Of a stretch of 27,119 nucleotides of DNA, positions 7,792 to 15,872 are shown in pieces. Each line of letters starts with the position of its first letter. Within the stretch, counting starts at the first letter, position 1. The stretch covers positions 1 to 27,119 of the forward strand of contig CAYYYP010000048.1 in assembly GCA_964475985.1 (NCBI GenBank). Direction: 5' to 3'. Under the pieces are notes generated by a model. It saw only the letters and a program-made list of their open reading frames with translations, ran no database searches and was not told where the DNA came from. Origin of the DNA: CAYYYP01 sp964475985 (lineage in GTDB: Bacteria > Bdellovibrionota > UBA1018 > CAYHWW01). The position numbers and the translations under genes were made by a program.

Positions 7792-8306
7792 AACTTTTTT
7801 TATTGTTGGGGATGATCACTATTTCGTCGGCATTTGCGGGAGGGGCGGAACAGTCCCCCGGCCGCCTCGCTGGTTTAAATTGTTCAGGAGATTTAGGAGA
7901 AGAAACGATGAGCGTCTTTAAAAAGGAGTCCCTTCGCGAAGCATTCGAAAGATTTTTATCTTCGGTAAAGGAGAAAGATTTTGAAACGTTTTCTACTTTC
8001 TTTACGGACGATCTGGCGTTTAAAGTTCACCTTCCGGGCGGCAGAATCATTGACAATCTTCCTGAGTTTATGGAATCGCAGCGCCACTATTTTGGAGGCA
8101 CCACCGGGATCTTTAATTATCAAGTTTTAGAAGCGGTGGGCGATACCGAAACGGGAAAAACGGCGGCGCTGGTGAACTACCAAAATGTAGATGCAGATGG
8201 CGTCCCATTTAAGAGAGTCATTAGGATCGAGTACCGGTTTCAGTTTCGGTTAGACCATTGGTACCTTGTTCACATTGAAAATTTTGTGCAGTCGCAGTCC
8301 GAGTAA
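7788..8306 (+). CDS. Exported NTF2-like (SnoaL/DUF4440-type) protein
   Basis: This is a 172-residue protein with a short signal peptide (MKLFLLLGMITISSAFA). The domain at about 46-167 has the SnoaL/DUF4440 pattern: LREAFERFLSSVKEKDFETF, then FFTDDLAFKVHLPGG, and a closing strand pair ending RLDHWYLVHIENF. Such cone-shaped folds bind small hydrophobic ligands, catalyse simple reactions or dimerise, so the fold does not name a function. The start overlaps the stop of the peptide-binding protein by 4 bp, and the histidine kinase begins 10 bp after its end. Its ligand may be the one the cluster senses; that is inference. Confidence 0.8.
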   Translation: MKLFLLLGMITISSAFAGGAEQSPGRLAGLNCSGDLGEETMSVFKKESLREAFERFLSSVKEKDFETFSTFFTDDLAFKVHLPGGRIIDNLPEFMESQRHYFGGTTGIFNYQVLEAVGDTETGKTAALVNYQNVDADGVPFKRVIRIEYRFQFRLDHWYLVHIENFVQSQSE

Positions 8307-8316
8307 ACCGGTCTGA

Positions 8317-10122
8317 ATGAATACGATTAATGAAGTAGCTCAGAATCTTGCACGTAAGCTCGCATGGCGGTTCTCGAGATTTATCGCGTGCCTTATGGCC
8401 TTGGTTCTTTGCGCATTTCTTATTTGGAATTCCTATTTTAAAGTCCAAGCAGGCGTTGATGCGGTCACCGGTCAGCTGTCACATCTGGTCACGGTGGGGG
8501 ATATCTTCCAGCTGAAATCACAGCTTCTATCCCTCGCTTCAAGCGGACTTATTGAACGATTTACATTTAAAGATCCGGGGGGGACCATCTTTTCGGGAAG
8601 TGCGACCGAAGAAAATAGCTCAGAATCCCTCAGTCTAAGTAATGATGCACTGTCTTTTCATTTCGAGGGCAGGGGGCTTTATGCTTCAAGGGGATTTGAC
8701 ATCCCTTCGGATGGAAACCAAGCGAGTCGCCTTTTGGTTTCGACCAGAATCCAATTGGAATTATTTCTATTAGTATTTTTAGTCCAGGTATTAACGTTTT
8801 ATGGCGTGAAAGTAATTTTTGAAAAAAGTATTCTGAATTTCTCATCGAATCTCACGCAACCCATCATGACCCTTGCGGCGAGCATGAACGAAGTTAAGGA
8901 CTATAAGGATCTGACTTCGGACCGAAGGCTTAGGGATAGCTTTTCCTACCGAGAGCTCGCACAAGTTTACGACTCGTTTCTATTCCTGCTGCGGCGGATT
9001 CAGTCGGAGGAGCAAAGAAGACTGCATGCGGAAAAAAATGCGACCCTTGCTTCGGTAGCTTCCCAAGNNNNNNNNNNGGTCGCAGTTATGAATATGGTGG
9101 TACAAGCGCTGAAGGATGTACCCGAAGACGAACGGCAGCTGCTGCGTTCCGCCAGCCAACGGATAAATGATATCGCAAATGACCTTCTGAAGAAGGGTCG
9201 AGAGTCAGCCCTGGAGACGGATTTGCAACTTCAATTAGCGGCGGCGGTGGCGGCCGAGGCTCCGGTCTGTGTAGCGTCCACCGTCGGTTTGGTGGTCAGC
9301 GAGAAGCGGATGCAGTTTCAGAGCCGTGCAAACTTAGAAATCAAGTTGACCTTGCATAAGAGCCATGGGGTTTTTGTGGCAGGCCGCTCGAGCAACATTT
9401 CTCGGATGGTTTCAAATCTGATCAACAACTCCGTTGAAGCCTGCGTAGCGAAACCCGCCGTCGTTCAAGTTGAGGTATACGGCTCTGATAAATGGGCCGT
9501 GCTAGAAATCGCAGACAATGGAATTGGCATCCCAGAAAATATCCTTCAGAAACTTGGTAAAGAGAGAGTTAGCTTTGGAAAGGCTAGCGGAGAGTCAGGC
9601 AGCGGACTTGGACTTATCCACGCGCAGGCCTTGGTGAATAGTTACGGTGGTAAATTAGAGATCACGTCAGAAATTAATTTTGGAACAAAGGTTAAAATCT
9701 TTTTTCCAAAAACAGATCCGCCGGTTTGGCACTTGCCGGCCATTACCTTGACGCCCGAAACTTTGCTGGTCACCGTAGATGATGAGGATCTTATTCATGG
9801 ATTTTGGTCCAGTCGAATTGGGCGCCGGCTCTTTCCGTCGACTAAACTTCAACACAAGAATTTCACGAACTTAGATCAATTTAAAAGTTGGGTTGTGCAA
9901 ACAAGGCCACAAAAGGCCCTTTATTTAATCGATTATGAGTTTCCTGGCCAAATGGGCAACGGTCTTGAAACAATTGAATCATTGGGGATATGGCAAAGCT
10001 CCATATTAGTGACTTCCCGTTCCGAAGAAAAAGTAGTGCTAGATAAATTAAGTGCCCTAGGGGTGCGAATGATTCCTAAAAATATCGCAGAATACGTGCC
10101 GATTTTAATGAGTGCTTCCTAA
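8317..10122 (+). CDS. Hybrid sensor histidine kinase with C-terminal receiver
   Basis: This is about 601 residues as written. Domains in order: transmembrane helix 1 (22-40), an extracytoplasmic loop of about 105 residues, transmembrane helix 2 (147-167), a linker, and a dimerisation helix (about 230-290) containing TLASVASQ. The 10-N gap at 9068-9077 falls next, just where the H-box histidine should be, followed by VAVMNMVVQAL. The HATPase follows: N-box NLINNSVEA (367-375), G1 ADNGIGIP (399-406) and G2 GSGLGL (428-433). The C-terminal receiver (about 482-598) has DDED 488-491, D539 in LIDYEFPGQMGNG, T566 and K588. The extracytoplasmic loop is small and has no recognised domain. Phosphate probably passes on to the regulator at 4339. 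A few residues around the catalytic His are missing from the assembly rather than from the protein. Confidence 0.88.
   Translation: MNTINEVAQNLARKLAWRFSRFIACLMALVLCAFLIWNSYFKVQAGVDAVTGQLSHLVTVGDIFQLKSQLLSLASSGLIERFTFKDPGGTIFSGSATEENSSESLSLSNDALSFHFEGRGLYASRGFDIPSDGNQASRLLVSTRIQLELFLLVFLVQVLTFYGVKVIFEKSILNFSSNLTQPIMTLAASMNEVKDYKDLTSDRRLRDSFSYRELAQVYDSFLFLLRRIQSEEQRRLHAEKNATLASVASQXXXXVAVMNMVVQALKDVPEDERQLLRSASQRINDIANDLLKKGRESALETDLQLQLAAAVAAEAPVCVASTVGLVVSEKRMQFQSRANLEIKLTLHKSHGVFVAGRSSNISRMVSNLINNSVEACVAKPAVVQVEVYGSDKWAVLEIADNGIGIPENILQKLGKERVSFGKASGESGSGLGLIHAQALVNSYGGKLEITSEINFGTKVKIFFPKTDPPVWHLPAITLTPETLLVTVDDEDLIHGFWSSRIGRRLFPSTKLQHKNFTNLDQFKSWVVQTRPQKALYLIDYEFPGQMGNGLETIESLGIWQSSILVTSRSEEKVVLDKLSALGVRMIPKNIAEYVPILMSAS
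9068..9077. other. Assembly gap (10 N) at the kinase H-box
   Basis: Ten N interrupt the kinase between TLASVASQ and VAVMNMV. The flanks stay in one frame. Kinases of this type usually have about nine residues here (a VAHDIRSPL-like H-box), but only four codons fit, so the true gap is probably larger than 10 by a multiple of three. Confidence 0.9.
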
Positions 10123-10154
10123 CCGGGCTTGATGGCATTCTCTTCAATGTAGCT

Positions 10155-10862
10155 CTAGAATCTACAGTACGCCAAATTACCGGGAGGAAATGTTCTACAG
10201 CTAGGTTTCCATCCCTCTGGGAGTTTTAGGATTCTGGGAAGTTCGACAAGATCTCCAACTAAAAGCAAATCGAAATCCACCCATGAGATTTTCTGCACCA
10301 CTTTAGTTTTTTTCGAATTGTAAAATCCGTTTTTGGAATAATAACTAGGTTCAAATTCGTTTAACAAATCCATATGGGTTCTCGCCAGCCACAGCCCAGT
10401 ATCTGCGGCGGTATATTCGGGAGAAGCCCCGACAATCAATAATTTTCTTTTGTCCGGGACCATCCGATAGACCTCTCGGAAACGGTTGAACGCGACGGAA
10501 ACTTTAGTTGGCAAGTCATTTCTATAATGACCTGCCTGAACGCAGACCATGCTTAGAGTAAAAGTTAAAATACTCAACGTAACGAGCGGTCGCAGAATGC
10601 TTGGCAGTTTAATACCTAATTCAAAAACAATTTTCAAAAATATGCCCAGAGCAAAACAGATTATCGGGACTTGGTAGATGAGGTGACGCTCCAGGACCGG
10701 ATAGTGCCGCGCGCTGGTCGCAAAATAAAAGTAAAGGGGCGTTAGAAAGAACATAATTGTAAGCACGGAGCATTGCGCGATCAGCTTTTTTCGCTTTAAG
10801 AAAATCGCCGNNNNNNNNNNTATTATCATTAGGAATAAATAAATAAAAGTCGTCAACAACAA
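10155..10862 (-). pseudogene. C-terminal half of a split GT39-like membrane protein
   Basis: The frame opens with TTG at 10862 directly at a transmembrane stretch (TFIYLFLMII, then the 10-N gap). It continues with FFLTPLYFYFATSARHYPVL and ERHLIYQVPIICFALG, the late membrane helices and periplasmic loop typical of dolichyl-phosphate-mannose-type (GT39/ArnT-like) glycosyltransferases, and ends in a soluble domain (WVDFDLLLVGDLVELPRIL). It lacks the N-terminal catalytic loop, which is encoded by the next frame upstream (10874-11806). The two frames have different phases and are separated by stops in both, so simple re-phasing does not join them. It is either a broken gene or an assembly error near the gaps. 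Confidence 0.55.
10811..10820. other. Assembly gap (10 N)
   Basis: Ten N lie inside the C-terminal half of the split glycosyltransferase, within a transmembrane segment. Confidence 0.9.
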
Positions 10863-10873
10863 TATTTAAATTT

Positions 10874-11806
10874 TTACACAAATAAATCAAAACTTGACTT
10901 AAATTTGAGGTGCGATGGTAATCTTGAAAAAAGAAAAATAATGATCAGTAGCGCTAACCATAAACCTCCCCTCAGGCCTGGATTTAAAACTAAAACTGAT
11001 TTTTGATAGAGTTGGGACAATGACAACGCTTTGAAGCTCGCCAAAAAATTAAAGTCAGGATCCATCGGTAGAATCTGAACCCAACGCTTCACGATGATTT
11101 TTTTGTAATAAAGTATCGGTAGAAAGGAAATGATAATCCGGAGAACTTTTTCCCGAACCGTATATTTGCTAATCAGCTCACTGAAGAATACATAGCCAAA
11201 TAAAAGGTAACCTAAACTCATCACCATCAGGTGAAAGCTTGAGCCGATGCAAATNNNNNNNNNNATCAGCAAGGCCAAGAAAAAGAGATTTTGTTTTGTT
11301 TCTTCCCGGATGATGTTTAAAAAATAGCCCAAAGCGATGACCATCCATAATACAAGCCAAATATAAAACCTTGTTTCTACCGCGAAGAAAAACACGCTGT
11401 GACTCGCCAACATCAAGAGCGAACACACCAAGCCTACGCCGGTGGAGAGCGTGAGGGCGCTTGTGCAGAAAAACATCGCAATGCCCGAAAACGAATAGAC
11501 TAAAATGTAAGGCACTCGGAAAAAGAGTTCAGGATTCTCCAATTTAAGCCAAGCTAAAAATTCCGACTTCACAAAAAGGCGAAGCATAAAATTATCCCCC
11601 GGCGGATTCGCATTATACAAACCAATCTGCCACCAAAAACTATTGGACCCTCTCCAGGGACTGTAAGCCGGGGCAATGGTATCGAGCTCGTCGCCCCAAA
11701 GCGGAGCAATACTGGCTAACCACGCAAGCAATAAGACGGAAAAAACCGTAAAAAAGACTAAGGCGATTAGGTTAAACAAATCGGTTTTTTTGGTCTGCGT
11801 GGTCAT
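10874..11806 (-). pseudogene. N-terminal half of a split GT39-like membrane glycosyltransferase
   Basis: A first transmembrane helix (LIALVFFTVFSVLLLAWLA) is followed by a periplasmic loop with PLWGDELDT. The acidic DE pair here is where GT39-type transferases keep their catalytic Asp/Glu. NPPGDNFMLRLF and several more helices come next. The ATG at 11806 is chosen over a GTG at 11815. A 10-N gap lies at 11255-11264. The frame ends at TAA (10874-10876) after SSFDLFV in a very AT-rich stretch, and the remainder of the protein continues in another frame at 10862. The enzyme would transfer sugar from a polyprenyl-phosphate donor in the inner membrane. No sugar-biosynthesis genes lie beside it. 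Confidence 0.65.
11255..11264. other. Assembly gap (10 N)
   Basis: Ten N lie inside the N-terminal half of the split glycosyltransferase. The reading frame is the same on both sides. Confidence 0.9.
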
Positions 11807-11891
11807 CGGTGCCACTAAATAACCTAAAATTTGCTAGAGAAGCAAAAAGTTAAAAAACTCAGACCGGCCCCAAAGCGGTAATGCAAATCCT

Positions 11892-11927
11892 CGCCATGGC
11901 GTATACCCCGGGATCGAATCGATTCGA
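11892..11927. repeat. Two perfect palindromes in an intergenic region
   Basis: CGCCATGGCG (11892-11901) and TCGAATCGATTCGA (11914-11927) are self-complementary. They lie between the 3' end of the barrel gene (11950) and the 5' end of the glycosyltransferase (11806), both on the minus strand. A GGCCCCA/TGGGGCC pair brackets them at a distance. They could be regulator sites or part of a loose terminator, or chance. Confidence 0.35.
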
Positions 11928-11949
11928 AAATATCTGGGGCCTTTAAGTT

Positions 11950-12672
11950 CTAAAACCGCCACTGTAGCGAAAAACTGAAATCAAATATCCCAAAGTCCTG
12001 TGCTTCTGCGGATGAGTGCCTCCCGGTCAAGGAATGAAAGTCTACCTGAGGAGAGAAAGTCCTGAAGTAACTGGTTTCTACGCCTAAGCCAAAAGCTCTC
12101 TTTTCACCTAAAAAATGCAGGTAGCTTAAAGTTGGCCCAACCCCCCAAGCTTTCACATCCGTCGTTGAGTACGGGATCCAAAGGATGGATTGCACGCCAC
12201 TTCCAATGAACCGCCCGCCTTCAATACCGATGCGAATTTCGTTCGCTGAAGTATGAAAAAATGCAAAGTTGATTTCGGCACCATAAACGTCGCTCGAATA
12301 GCCGCCGCCACCGAGGAGCCCTAAATCCGCGCCAATTCCTACTTTGGCTTTGTAAAACAGCCCCAAGCTTAAACGTGGAATGACCATGACTCCGCCGTTA
12401 ATTCCCAGTCCCAAACCTAGATTGTTTGCTAGGTAGTCAGCACCGTGGGATCCGGCCATGCCAAGATTGCCACCTAAATACCAGCGCGCGGGATTTGGCG
12501 CAGATGGGAATTCGCCATGAACTTCGCTAGGAGCATTGTCATGGGTGTCGTCATGAGCAGATTCCATCGGCAGATTTTCAGCAGCCTTTATTTTTGGATG
12601 GTTGATTGGCTGGGCGAAGGCGGAGACGCTACAGAAACAAAAGAGACAAAATAAAATTTTAGTAAATTTCAT
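11950..12672 (-). CDS. Outer-membrane beta-barrel protein with His-rich linker
   Basis: This is a 240-residue protein with a signal peptide (MKFTKILFCLFCFCSVSAFA). A His/Asp/Glu-rich linker at 39-54 (SAHDDTHDN...SEVHGE) could bind metal. From about 63 the sequence alternates hydrophobic and polar residues in strand-length blocks (RWYLGGNLGM, LGLGLGINGGVMV, LSLGLFYKAKVGIG and others) and ends in FSLQWRF, the aromatic C-terminus recognised by the BAM machinery. The size suits an eight-stranded barrel of the OmpW/OmpA-like group, but no specific family is recognised. It stands alone, divergent from the stress gene at 12834. Confidence 0.72.
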   Translation of the reverse strand: MKFTKILFCLFCFCSVSAFAQPINHPKIKAAENLPMESAHDDTHDNAPSEVHGEFPSAPNPARWYLGGNLGMAGSHGADYLANNLGLGLGINGGVMVIPRLSLGLFYKAKVGIGADLGLLGGGGYSSDVYGAEINFAFFHTSANEIRIGIEGGRFIGSGVQSILWIPYSTTDVKAWGVGPTLSYLHFLGEKRAFGLGVETSYFRTFSPQVDFHSLTGRHSSAEAQDFGIFDFSFSLQWRF

Positions 12673-12833
12673 GCAGCGTAACTTATTACAAAATCCTGGC
12701 CGGGAATAGCAGTATTTAAACTAGATTAATTTATACAAGGCTAGGTGGAGAGTATCAGATATTGTCCTCATTCCGTGCGAGTTTGTGTGTCCCCCGCCAT
12801 CTTTATTTGCTATCAATCTGGGGAGGGCAAAAT

Positions 12834-13259
12834 ATGGCAAAAAAAACTTTGAAAAAAATCACTGAAATGATGCGTGATCTCGATCTTTGCATGATGACGA
12901 CCATTACAAAGAATGGAATGGCCGCCAGTCGGCCGATGAGTAACAACAGCGATGTTAAGTTTGACGGCACATCCTATTTTTTTACTTGGGCAAAGTCTCA
13001 ATTGGCCAAGGACATCGCAAAAAACTCGCACGTGAACCTCTCCTTCACCGGAGCTAAAAAATTCAAAAAACTTTTTGTATCAGTTTCTGGCAAAGCTAAA
13101 CTCATTAAAGATAAAACTTTAATGCGAGAGCATTGGACCAAAGGTTTGGAGATTTGGTTTGATAAAGGCATCGATACCCCTGGCATCGTCATGATCGAAG
13201 TCGATGCAAAAAAAGCAAAGTACTGGCACGGTGGAGATGAAGGTGAGTTGAGTCTATAG
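12834..13259 (+). CDS. PNPOx-like general stress protein 26 family
   Basis: This is a 141-residue flavin-binding split-barrel protein. The ATG at 12834 follows GGGAGGG at the right spacing; an in-frame ATG at 12762 has no site and would add 24 unlike residues. Family features include the opening helix (LKKITEMMRDLDLCMMTT), GMAASRPMSNN (28-38), SYFFTWAKSQLAKDIAKN, and the closing W in AKYWHGGDEGEL. Members of the pyridoxamine 5'-phosphate oxidase-related GSP26 group bind FMN or F420-like cofactors and are stress-linked, without a settled reaction. It is probably monocistronic. Confidence 0.85.
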   Translation: MAKKTLKKITEMMRDLDLCMMTTITKNGMAASRPMSNNSDVKFDGTSYFFTWAKSQLAKDIAKNSHVNLSFTGAKKFKKLFVSVSGKAKLIKDKTLMREHWTKGLEIWFDKGIDTPGIVMIEVDAKKAKYWHGGDEGELSL

Positions 13260-13409
13260 CGGTTCGATCCACGCCAGGATTGCCAGGAGTAGAAACCTAT
13301 CGACTCGACCCTACAAAAATGAGTATCGTTCTGGGGTCTAAACTCTTTAAGTTTTATTAATTTGCCTTAAATTCCAGGGTCGCTGTGATATTAAAACTTG
13401 GGGGATCAA

Positions 13410-14081
13410 ATGTCGGAACTCATAAGGCTGAAAAAAATATTTTCTGAAGGCACGCTGGCGGGAATTTGCAAACAGGTTGAAGAAGCGGAAGCGGCTACTT
13501 CCGGCGAAATCGTCCCGTGCGTGGTCGTGGAAAGCTCTCGCTACGAAGAAGCCCTTTGGAAATTCGGTTCGCTTACGGCACTTCTCGCGGTGACGGGATT
13601 ATTTTTGTTACAAAGCTTTGGCCGAAGTCCCTTAGATAATTTTGAAACTCTATTGGTCTCCTTAATCCTAGGATTTTTAGGGGCATTTCTGGCGCAAAGA
13701 GTTCCTGCGGTTAAGCGGTTTGCTGTGGGCGACCGAAGGCTTGCTGAGGCGGCTCTAAGGAGAGCCCGTCTCGCATTTTTAGAGTTGGAAGTTTTTAAAA
13801 CTCAAGAAAGAACTGGCGTATTAGTATTCTTAAGCCTGCTTGAACACCGCGTAGTTATTTTGGCAGATTCCGGAGTGAGTGCGGTCGTTCCAAATACTGA
13901 GTGGGAAAACGTGATTAAGCTCATTACTTCGGGAATAAGGGCAGGAAAACCGGCCGACGGTCTGTTGGCTGGCCTTAAGGAGTGTCAAAAAATTCTAACG
14001 AAGGCCGTTCCGCTTAAGGCCGGCGCTGTGAATCACGACGAACTTTCAGGAGAGTTACGGTTCCCTAAGGATGAAGTATGA
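13410..14081 (+). CDS. TPM-domain membrane protein (first of a pair)
   Basis: This is a 223-residue protein with two transmembrane helices (about 52-72 and 81-98) inside a split TPM domain. The N-terminal part has EAEAATSGEIVPCVV. The part after the helices has ERTGVLVFLSLLEHRVVILA and WENVIKLITSGIRAGKPADG, the usual TPM pattern. The ATG at 13410 follows GGGGG; a TTG at 13398 is also in frame but less likely. TPM (YgcG-like) domains are implicated in membrane or photosystem maintenance and some have phosphatase activity. The gene overlaps the next by 4 bp. The LemA gene often found with this pair is absent. Confidence 0.82.
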   Translation: MSELIRLKKIFSEGTLAGICKQVEEAEAATSGEIVPCVVVESSRYEEALWKFGSLTALLAVTGLFLLQSFGRSPLDNFETLLVSLILGFLGAFLAQRVPAVKRFAVGDRRLAEAALRRARLAFLELEVFKTQERTGVLVFLSLLEHRVVILADSGVSAVVPNTEWENVIKLITSGIRAGKPADGLLAGLKECQKILTKAVPLKAGAVNHDELSGELRFPKDEV

Positions 14082-14959
14082 AATTTCTATTTACGACACC
14101 TTTGTTTTTGATATTTTTTTTTCTGAATCTATCGTCGGGGCTAGCCCTTGAGGTTCCTTATCTCTCAGGACGCGTTGTAGACGAAAGCAATGTCCTTTCT
14201 GCACGGGCCATCGATGATATTTCCCGTAACTTAAAAAACCATGAAGCCCAGACTTCGAATCAAATCGCAGTTCTGGTGATCCCTACGTTGCAAGACGAAG
14301 TGCTTGAGAATTATGCCACTAAAGTTTTTGAAACTTGGAAGCTCGGCAAAAAAGGCAAGGACAATGGCGTATTGTTGTTGGTGGCGCTTCAGGACCGGAA
14401 AATGAGGATTGAAGTGGGATATGGATTAGAGCCCACTTTGACGGACGCAAAATCGGCTTTAATCATCCGTAATAAAATCACACCCTATTTTCGTGAACGG
14501 AATTATGAAAAAGGAATCGAAGAAGGCGTGGGTGCTATTGTCGACACTTTAAACGGAACGGCGGTGGCTGAGCCCGTTGCGCAAGTGGCGGCACTACCTC
14601 AATTGTCCAAGAAGGCGATTTTGATCCTGGGGATTCTTTTATTTTTAACTCTCATTGCGATGATGCCTGGTCGCTCATGGTTAAGTTATTTGTTTTTAAT
14701 TCCTTTGTGGGGAGTCGTTCCGCCATTGGTGACAACGGCGGGTTTTGCGATTCTCATGCTGCTTGGTTTCCTCGTTCTTTTCCCTATAGGAAAGCTTCTT
14801 TTTTCACGTTCGGGATCCGGTCGCGCAGGAAGGCTTTTGCTCCTTTCGAGCTTATTTGGCGGAAGGGGTGGAGGTGGATATGGCGGTGGTTCGGGCTTTG
14901 GTGGGTTTTCGGGCGGCGGCGGTTTCTCCGGCGGCGGCGGTTCCAGCGGAAGTTGGTAG
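14078..14959 (+). CDS. YgcG-type TPM-domain protein with Gly-rich tail
   Basis: This is a 293-residue protein. It has a signal peptide (1-23, core FLIFFFLNL), then a TPM domain at about 26-160: VDESNVLSARAIDDI, SNQIAVLVIPTL, DNGVLLLVALQDRKMRIEVG and ALIIRNKITPYFRERNYEKG. Two or three transmembrane helices (about 175-245) and a C-terminal Gly/Ser tail (from 258) rich in GGG repeats and ending SSGSW follow. This layout is standard for YgcG proteins. The TPM domain would face the periplasm. The start overlaps the stop of the first TPM gene (ATGA), so the pair is cotranscribed and coupled. Confidence 0.88.
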   Translation: MKFLFTTPLFLIFFFLNLSSGLALEVPYLSGRVVDESNVLSARAIDDISRNLKNHEAQTSNQIAVLVIPTLQDEVLENYATKVFETWKLGKKGKDNGVLLLVALQDRKMRIEVGYGLEPTLTDAKSALIIRNKITPYFRERNYEKGIEEGVGAIVDTLNGTAVAEPVAQVAALPQLSKKAILILGILLFLTLIAMMPGRSWLSYLFLIPLWGVVPPLVTTAGFAILMLLGFLVLFPIGKLLFSRSGSGRAGRLLLLSSLFGGRGGGGYGGGSGFGGFSGGGGFSGGGGSSGSW

Positions 14960-15000
14960 GGGTAGAGCCTACAAATCTAAGATTCTACGAACTAAAATTT

Positions 15001-15690
15001 TTAATGATTTTGCCATGGGCCGGTCCAGGTCTGAATGGCCGGGACGACATAAGCAATTCTCCCATCCACTAAATTGCGAATGGCCTGGGCCCTTGCACTC
15101 AAATGATCAGGTTTATCTTCAGCTAAAGTCCTGCTGGACCCCAGAGGCCTAAAGACCGCGTCAAAACCAAAACTTGGTCCGTTCGCGGCAACAATGGTTC
15201 CCCTCACTTCCCCTTGGAACACAATCACATCCCGGCCTTGTCGATATGCGAGGAGTACTTTCCAAACGGCTGGCTTTCCAATGTGTTGGTGCAGGGTGGT
15301 CGCCAGCCAACGGATATTGATGCCAATGTCAGCCCCCTCTACTTCAAGGGAAGTGTCTTCAACAATAATGATTGAAGTATCATCTTCCGGAAACTGAGAG
15401 GCTTTGTGAGCTACTACTTCTAGAGGAGTTGCTTCAATCTCGGGCAAGTCAATCCCGGTGAAAGTGACCACGTGGCCAAGACCATGGAGGATGCGACCGT
15501 ATTCCTGACGTTTGTTTTCATTACTGGTATTCAGTATCCACTTTCGAACGACAGGACTTAACTTTTGAGTATGAGCAGGTGGTTCCGCAGAAAAATGTCT
15601 ATCGCAAGGTAATTGAATTTTCTTATTGGCCAGGACTGACGATGGAGATGCGACCAGAAGAAAAGCCAGGGCGATGAAAATTTTTCTCAC
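15001..15690 (-). CDS. HAM1/RdgB-like NTP pyrophosphatase homologue with signal peptide
   Basis: This 229-residue protein has a GTG start at 15690 with GGAG about 10 bases upstream; a longer frame to 15816 is open but has no ribosome site. Residues 1-21 form a signal peptide (VRKIFIALAFLLVAS...VLA). The rest follows the inosine-triphosphatase fold: LNTSNENKRQEYGRIL at about 54-68 (family TxNxxKxxE), PLEVVAHKASQ, IIVEDTSLEVEG (the DDSGL position), then SFGFDAVFRPLGSSRTLAED and HLSARAQAIRNLV (about 172-206), which parallel FGYDPIF...TxAE...SHRxxA. Cytoplasmic relatives hydrolyse dITP and XTP. An exported one is unexpected, and the substrate cannot be inferred. It converges with the TPM pair. 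Confidence 0.75.
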   Translation of the reverse strand: MRKIFIALAFLLVASPSSVLANKKIQLPCDRHFSAEPPAHTQKLSPVVRKWILNTSNENKRQEYGRILHGLGHVVTFTGIDLPEIEATPLEVVAHKASQFPEDDTSIIIVEDTSLEVEGADIGINIRWLATTLHQHIGKPAVWKVLLAYRQGRDVIVFQGEVRGTIVAANGPSFGFDAVFRPLGSSRTLAEDKPDHLSARAQAIRNLVDGRIAYVVPAIQTWTGPWQNH

Positions 15691-15751
15691 GGGGACTAAA
15701 CTCCGTGGAGTTTCAGCATGGGAAGTTTTGTCATACAGAGAAAGTATCATA

Positions 15752-15782
15752 TTGATGGTCATAGACCATGGCCGCAGAATAA
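15752..15782 (+). promoter_or_regulatory. Inverted repeat over a possible promoter, candidate operator
   Basis: ATGGTC-ATA-GACCAT (15755-15769) is a perfect 6-bp inverted repeat with a 3-base spacer. It lies in the 182-bp divergent region between the HAM1-like gene (minus) and the barrel gene at 15873 (plus). TTGATG (15752-15757) and the AT-rich AGAATAAT after it could be a weak -35/-10 pair. Regulator and promoter are both unproven. Confidence 0.25.
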
Positions 15783-15872
15783 TTATTCGCAACTTAACGA
15801 CGCAGAGCGAATCCATTGGTATGACAATTGCTAATTTAAAGACTTCTTAAATTACAAAAGGAGTCTGAATTC

